Under the pieces are notes generated by a model that made no database searches, had not been told where the DNA came from, and saw only the letters and a program-made list of their open reading frames with translations. This document shows positions 1 to 10,978 of a stretch of 64,000 nucleotides of DNA, one piece after another (within the stretch, counting starts at the first letter, position 1; each line of letters opens with the position of its first letter). The translations under genes were made by a program, and so were the position numbers. The stretch comes from Henckelia pumila. Its lineage: Eukaryota > Streptophyta > Magnoliopsida > Lamiales > Gesneriaceae. The stretch lies in assembly GCF_033568475.1 (NCBI RefSeq), contig NC_133123.1, positions 1,922,001-1,986,000 on the forward strand, given 5' to 3'.

Positions 1-1905
1 AGTTGATTTAAATAATATTATTTATATTCCTCGTCCTCCTAATAATATTCGTACTCATCGTATTAGTTTACAATTATAATTATACATATTAAATAAATAA
101 AGAATTCCTTCGGTCGAGTGTGAATAACGTCGGTCTACTACATATAATAATCGGTCGTCGATGATTTTGCTATCGACCACATTACAATTATACATATCAG
201 TTGATTAAAATAATAGTATTTATATTCCTCGTCCTCCTAATAATATTCGTATTCATCGTATTAGTTTACAATTATAATTATACATATTAAATAAATAAAG
301 AATTCCTTCGATCGAGTGTGAATAACGTCGGTCGACTTCATATAATAATCGATCGTCGATGATTTTGCTATCGACCAGATTACAATTACATATATCAATT
401 GATTAAAATAATAGTATTTATATTCCTCGTCCTCCTAATAATATTCGTACTCATCGTATTAGTTTAAAATTATAATTATACATATTAAATAAATTAAGAA
501 TTTCTTCGGTCGAGTGTGAATAACGTCGGTCTACTACATATAATAATCGGTCGTCGATGATTTTGCTATCGACCACATTACAATTATACATATCAGTTGA
601 TTAAAATAATAGTATTTATATTCCTCGTCCTCGATGATTCTACTACATATAATAATCGGTCGTCGATGATTTTGTTATCGACCACATTACAATTATACAT
701 ATCAGTTGATTAAAATAATAGTATTTATATTCCTCGTCCTCCTAATAATATTCGTATTCATCGTATTAGTTTACAATTATAATTATACATATTAAATAAA
801 TAAAGAATTCCTTCGGTCGAGTTTGAATAATGTCGGTCGACTTAATATAATAATCGGTCGTCGATGATTTTGCTATCGACCAGATTACAATTACATATAT
901 CAATTGATTAAAATAATAGTATTTATATTTCTCGTTCTCCTAATAATATTCGTACTCATCGTATTAGTTTACAATTATGATTATACATATTAAATAAATA
1001 AAGAATTCCTTCAGTCGAGTGTGAATAACGTCGGTCTACTACATATAATAATCGGTCGTCGATGATTTTGCTATCGACCACATTACTATTATACATATCA
1101 GTTGATTAAAATAATAGTATTTATATTCCTCGTCCTCCTAATAATATTCGTATTCATCGTATTAGTATACAATTATAATTATACATATTAAATAAATAAA
1201 GAATTCCTTTGGTCGAGTGTGAATAACGTTGGTCGACTTCATATAATAATCGGTCGTCGATGATTTTGCTATCGACCAGATTACAATTACATATATCAAT
1301 TGATTAAAATAATAGTATTTATATTCCTCGTCCTCCTAATAATATTCGTACTCATCGTATTAGTTTACAATTATAATTATACATATTAAATAAATAAAGA
1401 ATTCCTTCAGTCGAGTGTGAATAACGTCGGTCTACTACATATAATAATCGGTCGTCGATGATTTTGCTATCGACCACATTACAATTATACATATCAGTTG
1501 ATTAAAATAATAGTATTTATATTCCTCGTCCTCCTAATAATATTCGTATTCATCGTATTAGTTTACAATTATAATTATACATATTAAATAAATAAAGAAT
1601 TCCTTTGGTTGAGTGTGAATAACATCGGTCGACTTCATATAATAATCGGTCGTCGATGATTTTGCTATCGACCAGATTACAATTACATATATCAATTGAT
1701 TAAAATAATAGTATTTATATTCCTCGTCCTCCTAATAATATTCGTACTCATCGTATTAGTTTACAATTATAATTATACATAGTAAATAAATAAAGAATGC
1801 CTTCGGTCGAGTGTGAATAACGTCGGTCGACTTCATATAATAATCGATCGTCGATGATTTTGCTATCGACCAGATTACAATTACATATATCAGTTGATTA
1901 AAACT
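1..1905. repeat. 198-bp satellite array with A/B alternating monomers
   Basis: Landmark TTGATT recurs at about 1, 199, 397, 595, 704, 902, 1100, 1298, 1496, 1694 and 1892, so the period is 198 bp except for one 109-bp monomer (595-703) that lost about 89 bp internally. Two monomer types alternate. Type A carries GTACTCATCG, GTCTACTACAT and GACCACATT; type B carries GTATTCATCG, GTCGACTTCAT and GACCAGATT. This gives a 396-bp higher-order repeat. The last monomer (1694-1891) starts as A and ends as B. Each unit has a short inverted repeat, GTCGAT...ATCGAC. The array runs off the left window edge and stops at about 1905. No coding potential is seen. Confidence 0.93.
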
Positions 1906-2039
1906 CATTCATACAGACAAAATTGATTTCTACTACAAATAAATATAGCGTACAATGCCAATTTTATATTGTTCGCATGAACAAATTAATTGTGCTTACA
2001 TCAAATCTCATCAATAGCTGGGAGGGACCAGTCATTGAG

Positions 2040-5000
2040 TCAAATCGCCGTGGTCAAAAATTTTCTGAAATCGGCAATGACATCATCATTCAGTTGATAT
2101 GGATCGCCATTGCTCATGTCAGCAGCAATTGACCTCAAAGCATACAAACCACACTCGCCACTGCACTTAAAGAAGATAATTAGCTTTCACTATAGACCAA
2201 ATATTACTTAAACATTATAGTACAAAACATTGATGACAAGTAACGTAAATGGAAGACCTTGTTTTCTGCTGGGGAAATGCACACAACCTAACGCACGTCC
2301 AAATCCTTTCTGCACCTTCAAAATCCAGGGATCTCAGAGTTTCCGGGACCAAGCTAATGACGCCCTTCACAGCTTTGTCGAAGTTTCTTTGAGTTGTCGC
2401 ACTTATATCTGAATCCAGAAAGTAAATTAGTTGTTCCTTGATGTAAACCATCATCGTAACCCAATGGTTGGGTAGATGGATAGGTGCTAGAACCAAAATC
2501 GAAGACCATCAAGAGGACGAGGGCCAATCTTCTACACATCCAATAATGTGGCTTGTGAGTTGCTCAACGTCAATTGGCTTGTCCATGCTTGAGTACTCTG
2601 TTTGGAACAACTGTGCGAAATTAACGTTCATCAAAGAAACGTTCTCAGCTAATATTTCTGGGTACAACTTCTGTAAGCTCAGGAGGCCACGAATACACTC
2701 TGTCATATGCTGGATCATAAAAATATGTTAAAGGTATATATAAAACACAATACACATGCATGTAATGACAATTGAATCAAAATATGTTGACATGGGGCAC
2801 TCACATCATATTCTAACCACTGTTCAGGGGTCATAAGATTACGAAAAAAGTTTCAATCATATTTCCCATGTTTTTGTTTGGCCCGCAATTTCCTTATCTC
2901 TATCTCAACCTTGGGCCAATCACGCCTGACTCTAAACAAGTACCGCTTCTCAAACTCTTGACCTTGAAGTGCAGTGTTGGCGCCATACATGGGTGCGTGA
3001 AAGGGGGTTGAAACGGCAGATGATCTCAGCACCTTCCTCTCGCGCACGGGTGTTAGGTGACTGAATACAATCATCTTCGGCTCATCCTCAACACAGTATT
3101 CTTAAACACATTGGAATAAATAAAATAGTCAACTACATGTAATAAATGGCCCAAACCATATTTAATTAAGGACTTGAACCATACCGGTAGGTGGTGGTCG
3201 TCGTAATTGCAGTGTAGAATCTGCAGCCACTTCTTCATGATTTTTTGCCTGACTGACGACTAGTGATCAAATATTACAAGAAGTGATTTTAGGATGTTGT
3301 TAGGATCACATAAAACTTGGAGATTCTAATACGTCGGAACACATACATGGCTCACAATGTGGGGGTGACTTCGGATCTGCATCAACATCCGCTTCTTCAT
3401 CTGTCCGGGATCCAAGCTCCGCATTAGCCAAAGTGACGACTAATCGTCAAAGATTAACACAAGTGATTTTAGTATGTTGTTAGGATCACAAAAAGGGTAA
3501 GGAATTTGACATTAAGGATCGAAAGATGCAATTGAACTAAGAATGTTGTTCGTAGTACAGAAAAGTAAGGGATTCTAACATGACAAACACGTACGTGGTT
3601 CATGGTGAGGTGGTGACTGAGGATCCTTCTCTCTTCCCTCATTGGAAGACATTTCTTCTGTATAGAAAAATAAATAAACATGTCATTTTAGCGTGTTGTT
3701 AGGATTCAAAAGAATGGTATGGTATTTGGACACAAACAAAACAAATTCATACGTGACTAGTGAGGTTTTGGCTGCTGCTGAGTGCTACTAGAAAAGACAG
3801 CAAGATGGGCTCGCAATATATCTTCCAACTCTGTCATCTTCTGTCTCATATCAGCAAACTCACCACGCATCTCAGCGACCTCACCTCGCACCTCAACAAA
3901 CTCGGCTCGCATCTCGTTCATTGAAGTTTGCATCACCGTCCCCATGAAATCAATGGATGTCTGCATGGCACGCATCATGTCTCCTAACATCTGAATTTCA
4001 TTTGGCTTAGGCGGCTGCAAGCCACTGGCATTGATTGGAGATGGTGGCGGGATCGTGGAATTATTGGGGCTATTGGACACCAGAGGGTTTGTCATCTCAT
4101 TTTGGGTATCAGGTGACCGATCATGGATGTGTGACGGCGGGTTCCCCGAAGGAATATTCACATCCGGTGTATGAACAAAACGGGAAAAGGGACGCTGGCA
4201 GCAGTACACCTTCTTCCCTTGGGCCATAAAATCAATGATTTGATCAATCACATGATCTGGAGAAGGGTCTTCAAATATTCCAGTGCTGAAGTGTGCTGAC
4301 ATACGCTCCTCGTCAGTGGGAGCAAGGATCCCGACAATGACAGCCTACAAGTAATATTCATAATTTAATGCGAGTAATGGATTTATGAATGAATACCATA
4401 TATCTAAGTAACAAAACAATTACTTTACTTACATTGTCAAGGGATTTGAAGCATGAATTAATTTCTTCCTTCTTAGGAGCATTCTTGCTGCTCCAGTCCT
4501 TCGTGCTCCAACGACACATACGCGGAAGTGGTAGACCAGCCTTATCTAAATGAGTTGCAAAACTGTCCACAACGCCAGGTATGCATTTGTAGGACAGGAT
4601 CTGCAATTATATAATATTTCTATTTAATAAAAAAAAATATGACTCAAATGATATTATTACAAAAAATGACAAATCAAGATGACTTCTTACTTGTAATGGA
4701 TTGATGAAACCTGCAATGGTGTATGTGAGCGAATTCTGTTTTTTTTCATTCCTTTCTTTCAATTTGTCACTTAAATTCATCGACCGCAAGCTAGCAAGGA
4801 CTACATCATATGCGCAAGACCCCCAAGGATATCTATTAAAAACATCAAAGTCTTCCACTAACCTAAGCCACTCGGTGCCCACGGTCACAGATTGCCAAGT
4901 TCTCTTGGTCAACAGAACACCAGCGACAAAAAGAAGGCACGCTAGTTTTAACTTCTCAAGATTGACCTCATCACCGCCCTCGCTGCTCAACACACCAAGC

Positions 5001-5873
5001 CTATCCTCCAAGTTTCGCACAAAGACCACACCCATATCCCAAAAATGTCTAGCTTTAAAATCTAAATTCATTGGAATCTCAGGAATATCTTTGGAGCAGT
5101 TAAGCCCTGAGATCAAACAAAACTCTAGTTTTGAAAATCTTATAGGTCTCTTTCGAATCACCATCCAGAATTCATTTTTCGGTGAGTCTAATGTCTGCCT
5201 ACTTATCAAATACCATAACAAACTCCCAGACAATTTATAACAATTTGCACTACATATCAGGTGACCAAATTGTGTTCTGCTCATCATGACTTCCATCTCG
5301 ACCGGATTAAGATACTTCATTATCTTTTCAGAAACATCTACGTACCGTCCCAATGTAGTCAGTTTGCAAGAAAAACGATCAATTTTGAACCCTTTTCTTT
5401 TAAGAACAACCTGAAAATGTATTAAATCAATGAATACCTAATTACGACTGAAATCAGAAGCAATAAATGTTCAAAAAAAAGTCAATATCAAAATAATAAG
5501 TTAAATGAATCAGTCGAGATTAAAATATGATACAGTCGAGTTAAGAAAGAAATCGATCGGGAAATGGTCGATAATTCCTGGTAAGTAATACAGTCGAGAT
5601 TCATAACTTCATCAGTCGATATATGAAGCAAATCGGTCGGCACATAGTCGAGATTCGTCCAACGTAATGCAGTAGAGATTCTTATCAACGTGCTAAGTAA
5701 TACAGTCGACATTCATTACAACATAAGTCGAGATATGAAACAAAACATTCGGAAATGGTTGAAATCTACTATGACTGTACTACTGTTTCCCTAGGGGCTA
5801 GGAATGGACAAACATATGAAAATAGAAAAACCTAGGTTTCTCGATGACTTACAGAAACGTTTTCCTCTGCCAT
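2040..5873 (-). pseudogene. Transposon-type DUF1985/Ulp1 (C48) protease-like gene, broken
   Basis: Multi-exon minus-strand gene of the kind carried by ULP-bearing plant Mutator-like elements. Inferred exons: 5873-5853 (start MAEENVS), 5410-4691 (DUF1985-like; KLEFCLISGLNCS and later YPWGSCAYD), 4600-4433, 4344 to about 3757 (proline-rich, then a coiled coil of MRAEF/MRGEF heptads), small exons near 3670-3605, 3425-3355 and 3270-3190, then 3100-2805, 2709-2258 and 2160-2040. The Ulp1 core is visible: NHW (His), LDSD (Asp), FPQQ, and SGECGLY with the catalytic Cys, which is only rebuilt by splicing 2258 to 2160. The frame is interrupted by TAG near 3759, TGA near 2854 (after KHGKYD) and TGA near 2507 (after DWPSSS), so no full protein is expected. 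No terminal inverted repeats were found. The family call is good; the small-exon borders are approximate. Confidence 0.75.
3282..3735 (-). repeat. Triplicated exon-intron module inside the Ulp1-like gene
   Basis: The intron phrase ATGTTGTTAGGATCACA (with changes) recurs near 3294, 3474 and, more weakly, 3692. Each is followed on the minus strand by a small exon ending in a Pro/His/Glu-rich stretch (PPHHEP, PPHCEP, and KPH then a stop in the exon-4 tail) before a GTAYGT-like donor. This looks like local duplication of an exon plus intron unit of about 180-220 bp. Confidence 0.55.
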
Positions 5874-6223
5874 TGCTGCAATGCTGCTTGTCGAGAACGA
5901 AAGAGGTTACGGGGAGTAAAAGAGCTACGACGACGACGAAGGAGGGCTTCAACGGCCGTTCAATAGGGTTTCGTTCCGACGGTTCCGTTAAAAATTGAAA
6001 AGTAGACAGAGAGAAAATTGAAATTGCAGTAAACCAGTTAATTACATCAGTCGAGAAATCATTTACTGAGTCGACGAGTGTTAAAATGGTTTATATCTCA
6101 TTTTGGATTTTCTTTTTATTCAACTTAAGATTTTTACTTAAGGGTAAAATTGTCTTTTTCATTCTGAGGTCTATTTGCTCAAATAAAAACAAGACGGGTT
6201 CCATATCCTCATTTTCCCCGCAC
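5480..6223. other. Intergenic; GTCGAG-rich degenerate minisatellite and likely 5' flank of the Ulp1-like gene
   Basis: From 5510 to 5745 the words CAGTCGAGAT, GTCGATA and GGTCGG recur at irregular spacing, with two more (TCAGTCGAG, GAGTCGACG) near 6048-6076. The words recall the TCGGTCG motifs of the satellite at the left end, but there is no fixed period. 5480-5852 is intron 1 of the Ulp1-like gene in the model used here. 5874-6000 is GC-richer and would be its 5' UTR. The rest has no gene that I can see. Confidence 0.4.
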
Positions 6224-6231
6224 TTATATAT
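6224..6231 (+). promoter_or_regulatory. TATA-like box upstream of PUR3
   Basis: TTATATAT lies 138 bp before the chosen ATG at 6369. Position and composition fit a plant core promoter, but no transcription start is known. Confidence 0.4.
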
Positions 6232-6368
6232 CAACTATGATCCGTAAATCGGAAATGGTCCGTGAGCACTAAAATCGTTAAACCCCATTGACATGGCAAC
6301 AGCAGAGCATAAACCCTAACTTATATTATTATAATTATTTTTCTCCATTTTTCAGTTATTGCAGTTCT

Positions 6369-8556
6369 ATGGAAACCCAGACAGCTCAATTCCGGAACCC
6401 TTTCCATTCAGCTATTCCATCGATTCGATCCTCTGAAATCTATTCAGTGGCACAAATTTCTACTCCAATTTCATCCAAAATCCGTTGCCCAAGCTGGGTT
6501 TCTTTCAAAATTCATCGTTCTTTTTATCCTCGCGCACTTTCGAGAAGGAATTTGCGGTTCATAAATCACGTCGTGAGACTTGAGAGTGAAGGGAGCCTCG
6601 ATGTAGGAAAAGATAACCAAGTCTCAGAAATTCGAAAGAAAAATTTGGCGGTTTTTGTATCTGGCGGAGGCTCCAATTTCAGGTCCATCTATGAGGCAAG
6701 TCTTAGTGGGTCTGTTCACGGTGACATCGCTGTTTTGGTCACCAATAAACCTGGTATTTTTCATGTAAATTTCAGCAATTATTCGCATAGATGCGGCGTA
6801 GCATTGTAGTTGATTCTTAAACGGCCAAAGATCTCTACTTTATCACTATTAGTCCAAATTTTGAGATCGATTATTTTCATGTCATAATAGTTTTCATGAT
6901 TATTAAACCAAACTCTGTATTTTCTGTGGTCACATTTCAATATTTCATACAGAATGTGGAGGGGCGGAGTTTGCCCGTCAGAAGGGTATCCCTGTTTATA
7001 TTGTTCATAAACTGAAAGATGCGCAAGAGGGTATTTCTGCAGAAGATCTTGTAACTATTCTGAGGTCAGATCTCTATTTTCTGACAGTACACATTTTTGT
7101 GGCACTAGAACTTGTGGTTTGATGCAGGTAAGGGCCGCAAATAAGGAGAATAATTGCCCATTCCAGCGAATAATTTTCCAACTTGATTATTGTAATTAAA
7201 TTTTTCTAAAACTATAAGTTTTGCCTCCTACATGATAAGTTGCCACCTCAAGGGTTTCCGAGAATTTACTTGTCTTAAAGATAAATAAATTAAAGTGTAG
7301 GCACAGAATTCTTGGCATTATGTTGCTCAGGTTTGAGTTAATCTATCTGGTTAGTGGTTAGGTAATTGACATCAGTCATTTTCTGAAAAGCGTTATTTGA
7401 GCTCTTTCACTATGTTGTCTCCATGTGTTTTTTGTTGTATTTTTATTTTTTTGGCTTACTATTATGTATTATTACCATCTCGAGGGAAAGCAGAAACCGA
7501 TTTTCATCCCCTCTTCTAGCAAAATATCGTCAAGCATTTACATTCCTTTTTCTGGTGATTTATCTTACCGAGTTTAGTTTCATATTACCTATGAACAGAT
7601 CCTACAAGGTAGATTTTGTTCTTTTGGCTGGTTATCTCAAACTTATTCCCACTGAGCTGATCCGAGCTTTTCCAAATTCGATATTGAACATTCATCCATC
7701 ACTTCTTCCAGCATTTGGTGGCAAAGGATACTATGGTATAAAGGTGCATAAAGCAGTCATTGCTTCTGGGGCGAGGTATGAAACTTCGAAGTCCTTTCGA
7801 GTATTGTTATTGCTGTAATCTTGGGGGATATTAATCTATATGAGTCCGATAAAATATTTGATTGTGCTTGGTTGGCAGTTTTTCAATTTTCTTATGAGCA
7901 TTAAATTTTGATTTCCACTCTGACTTTATATCTAAGCAATAGTGTTTATCAACTCACTTCTGCAGAAATCCTAAAACCAGCACGTTGACCTCCTTTATCA
8001 TCTTACCTTCTTTTTTAACTTTCTTTTATAGGTATTCTGGTGCTACAATCCATTTTGTTGACGATTACCTTCTTTTTAACTTTCTTTTATAGGTATTCTG
8101 GTGCTACAATCCATTTTGTTGACGAACAATATGATACGGGTCGTATCCTCGCCCAAAGGATCGTTCCTGTGCTTGCTTATGACACACCTGAAGAGCTAGC
8201 TGCAAGGGTTCTCCATGAGGTTTCTAATTAATAATGAACTACTAGACCTCATCATTCAATTATACTTGCTTCCATATCAAACTGTTTGAATACAATGCTA
8301 AACTGTCCAAAGGATAAGAAACATAGATGCTACACCCTTCTGGTGCAGAAATGCCAGTATAAATTCTTTCTGGTTGGGTCAAGTATTTACGTTTATGCGG
8401 TTTTATAAATTATACTGACAAAATACAATTATTTTGTGACAGGAGCATAAATTATATGTTGAGGCAGTCTCAGCATTATGTGAAGACCGGATCACCTGGC
8501 GCAAAGATGGTGTCCCTCTTATCAAAAGCAAAGGAAACCCTCATGAATATACCTAG
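6369..8556 (+). CDS. PUR3: Phosphoribosylglycinamide formyltransferase (GAR transformylase), plastid-targeted
   Basis: Transfers a formyl group from 10-formyl-THF to GAR, the third step of purine synthesis; in plants this is expected in plastids. Five exons join in frame: 6369-6753, 6953-7064, 7599-7775, 8093-8219, 8443-8556, giving 304 aa. The Ser/Arg-rich first 80 or so residues look like a transit peptide. The PurN fold then starts at NLAVFVSGGGSNF (phosphate-binding loop). The catalytic Asn/His lie in NIHPSLLPAF (exon 3) and the catalytic Asp in DEQYDTGRIL (exon 4). The ending, GNPHEYT, is plausible for plant PurN. I chose the ATG at 6369; an in-frame extension upstream has only a TTG. 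Oddity: the exon-4 acceptor is tandemly duplicated. Only the second copy (exon from 8093) keeps the frame; the first (8032) leads to a stop at about 8090. Confidence 0.93.
8003..8125 (+). repeat. 61-62 bp tandem duplication across the PUR3 exon-4 acceptor
   Basis: 8003-8064 and 8065-8125 are the same sequence apart from one T in a T-run. Each copy has a pyrimidine tract, the acceptor TTTTATAG and the first 33 nt of exon 4 (YSGATIHFVDE region). The lack of other differences means it is recent or homogenised. Confidence 0.95.
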
Positions 8557-9890
8557 CAAATTGACATTGCACAATGTTAGCTTGCATTACCTTTGGTAGA
8601 TCGCATCTTGGTGTTATCATTGAGTGAATATTTTGGCCTGGTGTCGTCTTCTTGCATCATATCATCAATTCAAGTTATGTGCCTACACTTTTGAAGAGTG
8701 TAAATTCTATCGGCCCCTTTTTGAATATTGGTATTATTGAATACCTATTACGGTGTCAGGTTGATGCCTTTGTATCCATTCTAGCACGAATGTGAATGTA
8801 TTGGATGGTGAAACTGGCTCCCAAAAACTGGTGTATTTTGTATTACCAACTATTTTTTTTCGAAATACAGTTTGCTTCAGCCGGCTGCCTGATGAAGCTG
8901 AGACGTTCTCATGTTTCTGGCATCAGTGGTTAATTATAAGGATATCTGTTTGATGTAAGTGGCGTACAAGAAAATACGACGAGATTATGTCTATGAACTT
9001 TGTCACGGATACGACGACCTCGATAGCGTGTTGTAGCTCATTAGAAACACTCTATGGGACAGTGAACTTCTGTATCATCTTTATCTCGATAATATGTTGA
9101 ACATAACCATGGAATCATGAAAGGAGCAGAGATATTATCAACTCCATCAAAAGCCCCGATCCTATATAACTATATAAGCCACAAACTCATCTCTAATGCT
9201 CAGGATTTTCTTGACCAAAGTGGGAGTCAATGGCGAGCCAGGCATGCCAACTAATCTTCTCGCCTCGAGAAATATGATTGATCCAACGGATGTATAGGAT
9301 TTCTTTTGTGAAATATAGAACTGCACGTGTTTTCATCCAAATGATTTTGAATTTCCACTCATTAGGTTGGGCACCATCATTTCACCTTTTAGCGTACATT
9401 ATTGGACATGTGTCTATCAAAATTCAAAATATCATCAGAGAGATGAGTCTGTACTATATCTAGGAAAACGAGACTGTTTACTTTGATATTTTATGAAAGG
9501 TCAAATAATCATCTCGAACTTTGATCCCCAGCCCACGTTTAAAACGCCTAAGAAATAAACAATTTATCTCGAATCCCGCTCATAATAAGTTAATATAACA
9601 ACGTGTTACGTGTCCCATGATGTTGCTTCCAAAACATAATTTAGTGCCAATCGCATTTCCCCACACTCAAGTTTTGACCACTAGCAGCATCATCTAGTCT
9701 AGTCTAGTCTAGAAGAGAAAAAAAAAAGAAGAAAAAGCAAGATTATAAAAGATTGAAAATGGCGGTAAAATTCAACCTAACAGGCAAGTCATGAGTAGGG
9801 TAGGTGTAATAATGTAAAAAGGTAAAATAATATCCGTGCCAAATTACTGACCTGCCTAGCTTCCCACCTACCCCCATGTACACTTTCTCC
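8557..9890. other. Intergenic: PUR3 3' UTR, then no recognisable gene
   Basis: The first 200-300 bases are probably PUR3 3' UTR. Short open frames (for example 9278-9463) have no recognisable domain or splice context. A (TCTAG)n microsatellite of four units lies near 9692-9712. I see nothing else. Confidence 0.5.
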
Positions 9891-9891
9891 T

Positions 9892-9899
9892 TATTTATA
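9892..9899 (+). promoter_or_regulatory. TATA box of the phytocyanin-like gene
   Basis: TATTTATA lies about 70 bp upstream of the ATG at 9968, a normal distance for a plant TATA box with a short leader. Confidence 0.55.
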
Positions 9900-9967
9900 G
9901 GAAACTACCCACTTAGCTAAAGTTAGTTTTGGAGTGGTGAAAACGTAAAGAATCGCTGCACTGTAAA

Positions 9968-10978
9968 ATGGCTCAAGTCGTGTTCAAGGCTTTTGCTGCC
10001 ATGTTTCTTCTGTTTGTTGCCTTCTTTGGAACGGAGGTTTTAGCCCAGACACACCATGTCGTCGGAGGGGACGATGGTTGGAGCTCCGATTTGAAAGTTA
10101 GCTCTTGGTTGATGGGTCGGGTTTTCAGAGTTGGTGACAAAATATGTGAGTATTATCTCGCTTAGTGGTTTTCTTGATGTTCATGTTTTCAATATTTGGA
10201 TGGGAATTAAGATAAGTTAAGCCAGAGCTCACCACTCAATTCTTGTTTTTTTTTTTCCTTCTATTTTTCTTGGGAAAATTTTGATTTAAGAAGCTGAGCC
10301 TGAGGTGTTTGTTTGTTTAAAACAGGGTTTAGGTACCCGGCAGCAGAAGAAACCATTGCAGAGCTTCAAAGCCTGGAGGAATTCATATCCTGCGACATCA
10401 CAAACCCCATCAGAATGTATGCTGATGGCTTAAACGACGTTACGCTGGAGAAGGAAGGGACCAGATACTTCACTAGTGGGAACTTCGAAAACTGCAAGAA
10501 TGGGATGAAGCTACCCGTCCAAGTTGAGCCTTCTCAACACGAGCCTTCACCAGCACCACCCACGCAACCGAAGCCTCCGCCACCCTCTCAGCCAGAGCCT
10601 TCACCAGCACCACCCACACAACCGAAGCCTTCGCCCCCCATTCAGCCAGAGCCAGAGCCAGAGCCAGAGCCTGCTCCAGCACCACCCACACAACCGAAGC
10701 CTTTGCCCCCCGTTAAGCCAGAGCCAGAGCCTGCGCCAGCACCACCCACACAACCGAAGCCTTTGCCCCCCATTCAGCCAGAGCCTGCACCAGCACCACC
10801 CACACAACCGAAGCCTTTGCCAGTGCCAACACCACCGGAGCCGATTCCAATTCACCCCCCGTCCGCAACTCCACCTCCACCAACACTCACTCCTCCACCA
10901 CCGTCTTCAGCCACCACCACATCGAACGTGCTTTCTTTTGTGTACTGTGGGTTGTTCCTTTCCTATTTTGTGCTGTAG
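9968..10978 (+). CDS. Early nodulin-like (phytocyanin-type) GPI-anchored proline-rich protein
   Basis: Two exons, 9968-10145 and 10326-10978, join to DKIWFRYPAAEET and give 276 aa. Order: signal peptide (about 1-26), plastocyanin-like domain (27-125), a long Pro/Glu-rich region, and a hydrophobic C-terminus (VLSFVYCGLFLSYFVL) typical of a GPI signal. The disulfide cysteines remain (FISC and FENC). Compared with copper-binding phytocyanins, the first ligand His is Glu (EETIAEL), the ligand Cys is Ser (YFTSG) and the second His is Asn (FENC); only the axial Met (NGMKL) stays. It should therefore not bind type-1 copper, as in ENODL proteins. The tail repeats PAPPTQPKP five times with EPEPEP runs and is a candidate for arabinogalactan-type glycosylation. 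Likely at the plasma membrane/wall face. Confidence 0.88.

Noticed and set aside
1-1905. CRISPR-like regular repeat
   Set aside because: Units are contiguous 198-bp monomers without unique spacers, in a plant genome.
2215-2496. Ulp1-like frame seemed to have lost its catalytic Cys (RSSIYV in place of DCG)
   Set aside because: The apparent loss is intron sequence; splicing 2258 to 2160 restores SGECGLY.
6288-6368. N-terminal extension of PUR3
   Set aside because: It would start on TTG and reads as leader sequence; the ATG at 6369 begins a normal transit peptide.
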